Of a DNA stretch of 42,871 bases, positions 18,342 through 27,800 are shown in pieces. Each line of letters begins with the position of its first letter. The first letter of the stretch is position 1. The stretch comes from Candidatus Levyibacteriota bacterium (GTDB lineage Bacteria; Patescibacteriota; Microgenomatia; Levybacterales; GWA1-39-11). The position numbers were made by a program, and so were the translations under genes. Under the pieces are notes generated by a model that had not been told where the DNA came from, did no database searches, and worked only from the letters and a program-made list of their open reading frames with translations. Location: positions 1-42,871 of the forward strand of contig JAUSNA010000023.1 of the NCBI GenBank assembly GCA_030645455.1, written 5' to 3'.

Positions 18342-18366
18342 GTCGACTTTTATTCTAAAAGTCGAC
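18342..18366. repeat. Perfect palindrome GTCGACTTTT-ATTCT-AAAAGTCGAC at the 3' end of the HTH gene
   Basis: 10-bp perfect arms with a 5-nt loop; overlaps the HTH stop codon. Confidence 0.85.
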
Positions 18367-18639
18367 TGTTGCAGCTCTTCCTTGCATCTTGAGCAATGGG
18401 TCTGCGCTCGTAAATCTTTTAACTGTAGTATTGGCAGATTTTCTGAATGGATTTGCGGGACTTATGTCTTGCCGGGGGGTAAAATCACGGGAAAATGTCT
18501 GTAGGCTCGATTCTTTGATCCTTATATTTCCTCCAATTTTTACAGCCTTCAAAACCCCCTCTTTTATATAGCGTCGTATCGTGAGAGGGTGTACTTTCAA
18601 AATGAAAGCTGCTTGATTGACGTTAAAAAGATTCTCCAT
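18355..18639 (-). CDS. Excisionase/MerR-like HTH protein, candidate antitoxin/regulator
   Basis: MENLFNVNQAAFILKVHPLTIRRYIKEGVLKAVKIGGNIRIKESSLQTF HTH_17-like; C-terminal tail FTSADPLLKMQGRAATVDF. Confidence 0.8.
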   Translation of the reverse strand: MENLFNVNQAAFILKVHPLTIRRYIKEGVLKAVKIGGNIRIKESSLQTFSRDFTPRQDISPANPFRKSANTTVKRFTSADPLLKMQGRAATVDF

Positions 18640-18649
18640 GATTGCAATT

Positions 18650-18725
18650 TTTAATTTGAAATTTTAAATCAAATCAAAATTATTAAAAATTGAATAAAAA
18701 TTAAAAATTTGTAATTTAAAATTAT
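18650..18725. repeat. A/T-only stutter inverted repeat in the divergent intergenic region
   Basis: TTTTTAATTTGAAATTTTAAATC ... AAAATTAAAAATTTGTAATTTAAAATTAT. Confidence 0.5.
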
Positions 18726-18763
18726 ACTTTTCCAGTTTCTCTCCCTTTTCACAAAAAGTCAAT

Positions 18764-18801
18764 ATGCAATAGTATGCAATAGTATGCAATTTTATGCATA
18801 C
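18764..18801. promoter_or_regulatory. Four ATGCA iterons at exact 10-bp spacing
   Basis: ATGCAATAGT ATGCAATAGT ATGCAATTTT ATGCATAC, starts at 18764, 18774, 18784, 18794. Confidence 0.75.
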
Positions 18802-18869
18802 AGTGAATTTTTTTGACTAGCCTCATTTGAACTGAAAAAATAGATAGACATTATATATTTATACGCGCG

Positions 18870-21800
18870 ATGGCAAAAGAATTAAAAAAAATCTCATCTT
18901 ACCAAAAGCCCCTCTGGCAATACATTTTGAGCCCAAAAAGAGGTTTGTTCATTGCGATCTCTGCTGTTATTTTCACGGTTTTTGCGATGCTAAATATTGA
19001 CCTGAAAGTCAGTGCAGCCACGGGTATCAACCGCACCATCAATTTTCAAGGTAAGGTTGTAAATAGCAACGGGACAAATGTTGCGGATGGGCAATATACT
19101 TTTGTTTTCAAGCTACATGATGCGCCATCCGGAGGAGCAAATCCATGGACGGAAACCCAAAATAATGTTCAGGTGACTGGTGGAGTCTTCCGGGTAAGTC
19201 TTGGTTCTGTTACGACTTTTGCAAGTGCCGGGGTTGATTTTAATACAGATAATTTGTATTTAGGGATTAATTTCAATTCGGATGGGGAAATGACACCGCG
19301 GGTGAGATTTGCTGCGGTGCCATATGCCATAAACGCCGAGAAAGTTGCGGGGCTCACGGTTACCAATACGACCGGAACTTTCACACTCACAGACGGTAAA
19401 ACTTTTTCTGTTAGCAATACCGTTGGCTTTACCGGAACGGATGGGACGACATTTGCCCTTCCGGGTACTTCGGGCACAATTGTGACTCTAGATGCTTCAC
19501 AGTCACTAACGAATAAGACGATAGGTAGTAGCGGGCTTACTTTTTCAGGGGCAACAACGGACATTACAACGGGGACAAATGAAAGTCTTACTATTGCTGC
19601 AGATGGAACAGGAAATGTGCTTGTACAGTCCGGCTCTGGTGGTCAGGCGGCTTTGATTGTTGATAAAACAGGGAGTGGTGATATTTTTGCCGCCTCGTCT
19701 TCAGGAGTTACAAAATTTGTAATAAAATCCGACGGAACAGCTTCCTCTTCCGCTGGTTTTGTCGTTGATGGGGTAGGGAGTTTGCAAAGTACCAATAATC
19801 AAACATTGACCGTAGGTGGAGGGCAGACAGGGGATCTTGTCATTGGAAGAACCTCACAAAGAGTCTACCTCCCCGGTTTTGACACATGCACAGCGCTTGA
19901 AACTTCAGGAGGTATTCTTTCCTGCGGATCAGATAGCACAGGTGGAGGAGACAACTTCTGGCAATACGATTCGACTACCGGGATTGTTGCAAATGGGAAT
20001 CTCACAACTGACTTTCTTCTCGGTGCGACCTCGACTCCATCCGCTAAATTTGCCGTGCTTAATATCGCCGGTACACAAACTCCGGTTGCATCAATTTCGG
20101 CACAAAATGCATCTGCTCAAGCCTTGGTTTTGGGAGGGGATGGTACTATTCAATCTGTCAGAAATAATTCCCTAACTTTGGGTGGCGATACAACGGGAAA
20201 TATTTTTCTAAGACCGCAAAATAATGCCGGACTAGTTACTATCGTTCATGCAGGTATAGGTACTGGGGGATTAAAGCTAACGTCGTCCGAAGCTGATAGC
20301 GTAAATAAAGAAGGAAGAATCAAGATAGGCCATTATCTAAGCTCGGAAGAACCGGTTACCCTCATATTTGGGCAGTCACTCAACACTCAGAACAATATTT
20401 TTATTGGTGGAAATTCAGGTTCGGAGAACGCTGCAACTGAAATAAACTTTCTTACTGCCCTTAATAACACTACAGTTACAGGTACAAGAAGAATGCGAAT
20501 AAACCAGTATGGAGATGTGAGTATTGGTATTCAAGGAGTAGATCCCGACGCAAGACTTCATGTGAAAGGTGGAACAACCGGAGGCAACGCTTCAATGATT
20601 GTTGACCAGATAGGTGACTCTGCCAATGATATTTTTTCTGCTTCTGCCTCTGGTACCACAAAATTTGTCATCAAAAATGATGGAACAGCCAGTAGCAGTG
20701 CTGGTTTTGTCGTTGATGGGGTAGGGAGTTTGCAGAGTACCAATAACCAAACGCTAACAGTAGGTGGCGGATCAACAGGAGATCTTGTCATTGGTCGTGC
20801 ATCTCAAACAGTACAGCTTCCCGGTTTTGCCAATTGTACAGCACTTGAGACCTCAGGTGGAGTTCTTTCCTGCGGAAGCGACGCTTCAGGAATATCTGGT
20901 TATGACAACTTCTGGCAGTACAATTCGACTACCGGGATCGTTGCCAATGGCAACTTGACAACTGACTTTCTTGTCGGTGGGACCTCAACACAATCCGCGA
21001 AGTTTTCCGTTCTTGGAATTGCAGGTACTGATACGCCTGTAGCTTCAGTCAGTGCTATTGGTGGAGCAAATGATACCAAAGGCATTTATATATCAGGTGA
21101 TGGAAGCCTTCAAAGTGTCCGCAATAATACCTTGATCATTGGTGGAAATACAACAGGTGATGTGTCATTCAAACCTGGAAACGTTTCAACTCCAGCATTG
21201 TATCTTTCCTCCTCTGGAAATGTTGGAATTGGAACAACAATTCCAACATCAGCACTTGATGTCGTGGGAAGTCTACTCTTGGGTGCTAACTCTACTATAG
21301 ACACAAGAGCATCAGGATCTCTAAGTATTGGCACCGCAGCAAATACAACAAGCTTAGCACTCGGACGCTCAGGAAATACAACAACTTTTAATTCCACGTC
21401 TTGGACAGCAACACCAACAATTTCAGGACTAATAACAGCAACATCCGGAGTATCAATTGCAACAGGCCAGTCATATACCGGAGCCGGTACCGTTACTCTT
21501 TCCTCTGCCTCTGACAACGACTTGACGCTTACTGCAGCCGGAAGTGGAAATATTATCATCACATCAGATGCAAATACCGGCGTAAGGATTGGCGATAATG
21601 CAGTTGCATCAGCTCTATTTGTAGGTGGGGGCATTGGAGGGAATGCCGGATTTATACTCAATAGAGTTGGTTCAACAGATGATATTCTTGCTGCCTCTGC
21701 CTCGGGTACCACAAAATTTGTCATCAAAAATGATGGAACGGCATCATCTTCTGCTGGTTTTGTCGTTGATGGGGTAGGGAGTTTGCAAAGTACCAATAAT

Positions 21801-24800
21801 CAAACATTAACAGTTGGAGGAGGGTCAACAGGGGAGCTTGTAATAGGAAGAACAAGCCAAGTTGTTTGGCTTCCTGGTTTTGACTGTTCCGGTCAAGGAA
21901 ATGGTGGGAAGCTCACTACAACAAGTGGGGGAGTTCTTACATGTTCTGCAGATACTTCCGGTGGTGGAGGTAACTTCTGGCAGTACGATTCGACTACCGG
22001 GATAATAGCTCCAGGCAATTTAACGGCTGATTTATTGTTTGGTGGTACCTCAACTGCTTCAGCGGGATTTAGAATTACTGGTGCGACGAAAGATTACGGA
22101 ACAGTCGCGGCGGCATCAGTTAGTGCCAACACCTCATTTGCGGGGCTTGTAATTGACAATAAAGGAGTCGGAGATCTTTTTACAGCCTCATCATCCGGTG
22201 TTACTCAGCTGGTGCTTACAAATAATGGCGCGTTGGGAATTGGAACAAATGCGCCTACGGCCAAGTTAGACGTGAATGGTAGTGCCTCAATCTCGGGATT
22301 ACTTGCTTTTAGAACCGGAGCCGGGCAGATACAGACAACGGCCAATAATTCTCTTACTATTGGGGGTGGAACAACGGGCAACATTATATTTCCGAATGCC
22401 GGCGGAATTTTCTTAGGTCAAAATGAGTTGGTTAACGGTCTTATTACTCTATTTTCATCAGGAGTAGGTGAGACTGATCCTTCAATTTATGCTGACGCAA
22501 GCGGGAACCTAATTCTTTCCGCGCCAACAGGGACGGTGCAGATGGGAAATGGAAGCGGAAATATCACAATGTCTTTGACTAATGTCGCTGATCTATTTGC
22601 CGCAGATAAAACAGTGACATTAGCTTCAAATTACTCGGGTACAGACTTTTCATTTAGTAGGGTTTTAACCGGTGGTGCGAATAGTCAGGGAGGCGCGATA
22701 TTTAGCATCACCGACACGTCCGGCGGAAGCGGCACTATTAACCCCGACATGCTTCTTGTTAATGCAGCGCTTACCAGCGGTAATTTTCAGGGAACATTGG
22801 GACGTTTCCAGCAGTCTGGAATTGATAAATTAAGGATTTATGGGAATGGTACTTCTCCTGTTGCAACAATTTCTGCCAATACCTCATTCGCAGGATTAGT
22901 GGCAGATCAGAATGGGTTAGGAGATATATTTACCGCGTCGACAGGTGGAGTTACTAAATTTACTGTCATGAATAGCGGAGAGCTTTATACATCGAATTAT
23001 CGCAATAATGGAGGAATTTTGTATACAAATACAAATGGCATATTGGGACAAACGACCGTTGGTAGTAACAACGAGTGCTTGAAGTCAGTTGGTGGCGGAA
23101 CACCGACTTGGGGGACCTGCGGTGGTGGTGGGGCAGCAGGAACTTGGACGATTGATTCAACTACAGGAATTCATACACCCATAAATAATACTCTTGACCT
23201 TCTTATTGGTGGGACTTCAACGCAGTCCGCGAAGTTTTCCGTTCTTGGAATTGCCGGTACTGATACACCTGTAGCGTCCGTTTCTGCTACTTCGGGAGTG
23301 AATATAGACAAAGGAATTTACCTTTCAGGAGATGGATCTTTGCAGTCAGTCAGAAAGAACAATCTCACAATTGGTGGAAGTACCACGGGCGACATTTATC
23401 TCAGACCCGGCAATAGCCAAGGACTTGTGAAAATCATTCATCAAGATGCTGCCACAAGTGGTCTTTTGGTCACAGATTCTGAGACTCAAAGTACCAATAA
23501 AACAGGAAGGATAAAGTTTGGTTCATACGATGTTACTAATGGGTATGTTACCGGTATGCTTGCTTCCTCTGAAGTAAGCGCCAACCAGCTATTCATAGGA
23601 GGAGGGTCAGCAACAGAAAATGCTGCAACTGTTATTCGGTTCCGAACCGCCCAAAATGTGGGTACGTTGGCCGGTACAGAAAGGATGAGAATTGATAATT
23701 ACGGGTGGGTTGGAGTAGGTGAGATAGGTGATGCGAGCACGGCTTTGCAGTCGCAGTTATACGTAACCGGAGGATCTCAAGGTGCAAATGCGGCACTTAT
23801 CGTCAATCAGACCGGCAGTGCGACTAATGATATTCTGGTAGCATCTGCCTCAGGAACTACAAAATTTGTCATCAAAAATGACGGAACAGCGTCATCTTCT
23901 GCGGGTTTTGTCATTGATGGAGTGGGGTCTTTTCAGTCAACAAAAAATCAAACATTAACAATAGGTGGGGATACAACGGGTAATGTACTTATCAAGCCGG
24001 GAAATACTCAGGGACTTACTTTTTTGTCAAATGGAAGAGTGGGGATAGGTACCTCAAATCCTCTTTCAACTTTGGACGTTAGGGCACAAAATGGAACCGT
24101 TTCCGTAGCCTCAGTATCCGGAGCCACCTCATTTGCAGGACTTGTTGTAGACAACTCAGGCTCCGGAGACATATTCACTGCATCTTCCTCGGGTATGACT
24201 CGTTTTACGATTAGACAAAGTGGACTTGTTCTCATAGGTTCTGCTTCTAATGGTTTGTCATTTGATTATCTTAATGGCCCATCGGCTTCAAATAACGGAA
24301 TATTCTCAGGCACCGCCAGACCTACGAAGTCAATTACGTTATGGCCCGAATACGCCGGTGCTGTCATAACGGCATCGGGTTCAGCGTCAACAACCGGGAG
24401 TATGACCACCGATGCATCGGCATCTGCGCAGCTCAACAGGACATATTATGAATGGATATCAACCTCAACCTCGCTCCAAGATTATGTAGTCGCAATTAGG
24501 ATTACTTTACCTGCAGACTTTTCGGACTGGCCCAGTGGAAGTAATGCTATGACCATAAGTTATAACACCGGTAGCTCTAACACCTCAACAAACGGTCTTG
24601 ATGTCTATATATATAACTCTACTGACGATTCAACAGGACGTCCTGTCTATTTTTCAACTAATAACGTTTCTGCCAAGAGCTGGACAACTCTCAACTTAAC
24701 CCAAGGACAGCTTGACAACGGGGTGTCACCGGATTGGGATAGTGCCGGTGAGTCCGTAACTATTTACTTCAAAATGAAGGCTTCGGGTACGTATAACTAC

Positions 24801-24845
24801 ACTCAAATTGGAGACATCACCTTAAATTACCTATCAAAGTTCTAA
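18870..24845 (+). CDS. Giant (1991 aa) repetitive secreted/surface protein
   Basis: N-terminal TM/signal; RTINFQGKVVNSNGTNVADGQYTFVFKLHD; repeated blocks SASGTTKFVIKNDGTASSSAGFVVDGVGSLQSTNNQTLTVGGGSTGDLVIGR and FWQYDSTTGIVANGNLTTDFL. Confidence 0.9.
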   Translation: MAKELKKISSYQKPLWQYILSPKRGLFIAISAVIFTVFAMLNIDLKVSAATGINRTINFQGKVVNSNGTNVADGQYTFVFKLHDAPSGGANPWTETQNNVQVTGGVFRVSLGSVTTFASAGVDFNTDNLYLGINFNSDGEMTPRVRFAAVPYAINAEKVAGLTVTNTTGTFTLTDGKTFSVSNTVGFTGTDGTTFALPGTSGTIVTLDASQSLTNKTIGSSGLTFSGATTDITTGTNESLTIAADGTGNVLVQSGSGGQAALIVDKTGSGDIFAASSSGVTKFVIKSDGTASSSAGFVVDGVGSLQSTNNQTLTVGGGQTGDLVIGRTSQRVYLPGFDTCTALETSGGILSCGSDSTGGGDNFWQYDSTTGIVANGNLTTDFLLGATSTPSAKFAVLNIAGTQTPVASISAQNASAQALVLGGDGTIQSVRNNSLTLGGDTTGNIFLRPQNNAGLVTIVHAGIGTGGLKLTSSEADSVNKEGRIKIGHYLSSEEPVTLIFGQSLNTQNNIFIGGNSGSENAATEINFLTALNNTTVTGTRRMRINQYGDVSIGIQGVDPDARLHVKGGTTGGNASMIVDQIGDSANDIFSASASGTTKFVIKNDGTASSSAGFVVDGVGSLQSTNNQTLTVGGGSTGDLVIGRASQTVQLPGFANCTALETSGGVLSCGSDASGISGYDNFWQYNSTTGIVANGNLTTDFLVGGTSTQSAKFSVLGIAGTDTPVASVSAIGGANDTKGIYISGDGSLQSVRNNTLIIGGNTTGDVSFKPGNVSTPALYLSSSGNVGIGTTIPTSALDVVGSLLLGANSTIDTRASGSLSIGTAANTTSLALGRSGNTTTFNSTSWTATPTISGLITATSGVSIATGQSYTGAGTVTLSSASDNDLTLTAAGSGNIIITSDANTGVRIGDNAVASALFVGGGIGGNAGFILNRVGSTDDILAASASGTTKFVIKNDGTASSSAGFVVDGVGSLQSTNNQTLTVGGGSTGELVIGRTSQVVWLPGFDCSGQGNGGKLTTTSGGVLTCSADTSGGGGNFWQYDSTTGIIAPGNLTADLLFGGTSTASAGFRITGATKDYGTVAAASVSANTSFAGLVIDNKGVGDLFTASSSGVTQLVLTNNGALGIGTNAPTAKLDVNGSASISGLLAFRTGAGQIQTTANNSLTIGGGTTGNIIFPNAGGIFLGQNELVNGLITLFSSGVGETDPSIYADASGNLILSAPTGTVQMGNGSGNITMSLTNVADLFAADKTVTLASNYSGTDFSFSRVLTGGANSQGGAIFSITDTSGGSGTINPDMLLVNAALTSGNFQGTLGRFQQSGIDKLRIYGNGTSPVATISANTSFAGLVADQNGLGDIFTASTGGVTKFTVMNSGELYTSNYRNNGGILYTNTNGILGQTTVGSNNECLKSVGGGTPTWGTCGGGGAAGTWTIDSTTGIHTPINNTLDLLIGGTSTQSAKFSVLGIAGTDTPVASVSATSGVNIDKGIYLSGDGSLQSVRKNNLTIGGSTTGDIYLRPGNSQGLVKIIHQDAATSGLLVTDSETQSTNKTGRIKFGSYDVTNGYVTGMLASSEVSANQLFIGGGSATENAATVIRFRTAQNVGTLAGTERMRIDNYGWVGVGEIGDASTALQSQLYVTGGSQGANAALIVNQTGSATNDILVASASGTTKFVIKNDGTASSSAGFVIDGVGSFQSTKNQTLTIGGDTTGNVLIKPGNTQGLTFLSNGRVGIGTSNPLSTLDVRAQNGTVSVASVSGATSFAGLVVDNSGSGDIFTASSSGMTRFTIRQSGLVLIGSASNGLSFDYLNGPSASNNGIFSGTARPTKSITLWPEYAGAVITASGSASTTGSMTTDASASAQLNRTYYEWISTSTSLQDYVVAIRITLPADFSDWPSGSNAMTISYNTGSSNTSTNGLDVYIYNSTDDSTGRPVYFSTNNVSAKSWTTLNLTQGQLDNGVSPDWDSAGESVTIYFKMKASGTYNYTQIGDITLNYLSKF
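19676..23990 (+). repeat. At least four long direct-repeat copies within the giant surface gene
   Basis: Copies of 'acaaaatttgtcatcaaaaatgatggaac...tctgctggttttgtcgttgatggggtagggagtttgca' near 19710, 20655, 21712 and 23860; a second repeat 'gcgaagttttccgttcttggaattgc.ggtactgata' at about 20997 and 23230. Confidence 0.9.
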
Positions 24846-24849
24846 AAAA

Positions 24850-27800
24850 ATGATATACACAAATACAAAAAACAGATTTATGCGGATCGTTAGCATTGCG
24901 CTTCTTGCTTCTTTATTGTATTCGAGTTCCCCCTACATAATATCTGCGCAAGAGCCGATACTATCAAATTCAGCCGAAGAACCCTCGCAATACGATAGTC
25001 CCCAAATTGATTACTCTAATTACTCGGCAACAGATGCTGCAATAAATTCCTTGACGCGACCAGAGCAGCAAAGTTCTGCCAGTTTTAAGGAAAGCTCTTT
25101 TATAAGACGGCTGAAAAAGAGGGATTTTCGGGCAAGTGAAAAGGTAAGTGTCGTTGTCGAAAATGCATTTGCAAAGAATATAAGCGTAAAAGTCTTTTAT
25201 GCAGACGGTCAGCAAATACCGGTTGAAGTTGTGGAGGCGAGTGACACCAACCCCGCAATCCTTCAACTTTCACTGCCTTTCAGCGCAAAACCGGGACGAT
25301 ATCGAGTAAAAATTATCGATTCATCAACCGGTCAAGAGTCTATACAGAATTTTACTTGGGGAGTGTTAGCTATTAATCCCAACAAGTCTATCTACTTGCC
25401 TAGTGAGACTGCAAAATTATCTCTTGCAGTACTTGATGAGGTTGGAATGATGGTTTGTGATGCAGATGTTGAGCTTGAAATAACTGACCCTGCCGGCGCA
25501 AAAGAACTTTTAACAACTAAAGATGGTCAAATTAAAGTTAACAACGAGTGTAGTACTAAAGATTTTATAGCTGTTCCCGACTACGAAGCCAACTATCTAA
25601 CAGGTGGGGCCGGAGTTTATCAAATGAATTTGTCAGCCATGACAAAGAACGGTACACATGCAATAACTGACACTTTTGAAGTAAGGGATAACGTTGAATT
25701 TGATGTTGAAAGAATCTCTGCTACCCGTATTTATCCGCCTGTTGACTACCCGATGCAAATTAATATCAATGCTAACCAAGACTTTAGTGGGGTCGTGTCA
25801 GAGGTAGTTCCCTCAGACTTTGAAATAAACCCATTAAAAGGTGCCATTTCCTATGAAAGTGTAGACACCAAACAATTAGGATCATCTACAAAAAGTGTTT
25901 TAGGGGCTCAGGTCTTTAATATAAGATTACCTTTTAAAGAAGATTACCCAATAACTCAAGGTTTTGGTGCTCTAGATCGCGACCCGCTTTTAAAAGAAAA
26001 ATATCAGCAAAATGGGGTTATCGGACACGATGGAGTCGATTTTGATCTGCCAAAGGGGACAACAGTACTAGCTGCCGATTCGGGTGAGATTGTACGTGCG
26101 CGTGAGAATTACGATTACGGAACAACAATTGTTATCCAGCACGATTGGGGAAAGAGTTATTACGGTCATTTAAGTAAATTGTCTGTTAAAGAGGGGCAAA
26201 AAATTGTCAAGGGTGAACCTATTGGGTTATCAGGAGATACAGGATTGTCAACCGCCCCACATCTGCATTTTGGTATAAAACCGAATGTTAACGACCCGGA
26301 TAATGGTTATTTTGGAAAAATAAATCCGCTTCCCTCACTTGGTGTCGATTCAAAGAACGAATCGTATCCGGAGACTGTATCTAGGGACGTTTTAGGTGCG
26401 TCAACTGATGGTTCGTACAAAGTGATTAGTTGGAAGGTCAGTGTTAAAAAAGGTGAAAATATAACCCTTGGTTACACATTCAAAGCCCCACCGGTTAGTC
26501 CTCAGTTCTATCTTTTAGGTCCCCTTGAATTTGAGGAAGAAAGTAGAGTTGTTTTTAAAGAAGCTCGCCAATGGCAAATAGCAGCGGATGTAGTCAATCC
26601 TGATGGGAGGCTTTACTACGGTGATGCAACCAACACCGGTGTTGTTAAATTCCAAACAAATACTTACGACTTTACCTTTAATGGAGAAGTAAGTACTGGG
26701 GTTGCAACAACAGCGAGCCATATCGCATACATAGTTGCAAAAGCCAATCCGGCGGGAGATGAAACGATGATGGGGCATCTAAAGGTGGATGGGAGGCTTG
26801 ATATGATCCGATGCACCGGAGCATGTGATGCCGCAGGGGACTTTGATACAACTAATGACCAGAGTGTAACAAGTAATAACGCAATGTCGTGTGGTACAAC
26901 CGGTACTGATTGTACAAGAACGTTTGACGTTGTTTACGAATCTTTATCAGGCAGAGCGATGATTGTTTATGCTGGGGATACGGCAGACGGGGGAAGTGTG
27001 CCTGACAGCCAAAAGCTTTATTATTGTATTTGGAACGGGACAGCGTGGAGTCCGGTTTCGACCTGTGCTCCAACCAATGGTTCAAACGATATAACTTTGA
27101 CCTCAAATGGTAGGCCAACTTTTGTCACCCTCAAAAGGCAATCTGGCTCTAACCAAATACTTCTGGGAGTCTCAGTTGATGTAGCTGGCACTCATGAAGC
27201 AGAAGCTTTTATTTGGAATGGTAGCTCTTGGGGAAATAGTGTAGTTGCTACCGATACCACAAATCTTACTGCACTGACTCTTGAGGAGGGAAATTCTATT
27301 GACGTAGAGTGGGGAGAAACAAGTGGAGATGCATTTATCATTTATGGAACCGCCGCAACAGTAGAGGTCAAATACAAACGGTTTACTGGGGGAAGTTGGG
27401 GTAGTGAGGCAGATGCATTTGATAGCGCGGCAGCTGGCGGTGATGCAATAGGTATGAATGCAGATAGAGATCCCGAATCTGACAGAATAGCTGTTGTAAC
27501 CAATGATGACAATAATGATCTTTCTGCTGCAGTGTGGAAAGCTGATGGTACAACTGCTGGGTGGACTAGCCTTTCAGCCTCAGTGAACGAAGCAACTCTA
27601 GAAAATATAGCTCTCGGCCCTCCTTATACTGATATTGTTTGGGAAAATAGTGGTTCTCAGGCTATTATAGTTGCTCGAAACGCAGCAAATTCTGATGGGG
27701 CTGAGTATTCAAGAATTTCATGTACAGGTAGCGGGTGTACTGCAACTGGTATAGCCGCAGTAACGAGTGCCTCAGGTGCTGATGATGGGTCATTTGTAAG

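Noticed and set aside
18764-18801. CRISPR array
   Set aside because: The 10-bp period without spacers, and the stutter repeats elsewhere, do not fit repeat-spacer architecture; no cas genes visible.
19169-24235. Minus-strand ORFs inside the giant surface gene (e.g. 19169-19564, 21110-21796)
   Set aside because: Shadow ORFs of the repetitive plus-strand CDS.
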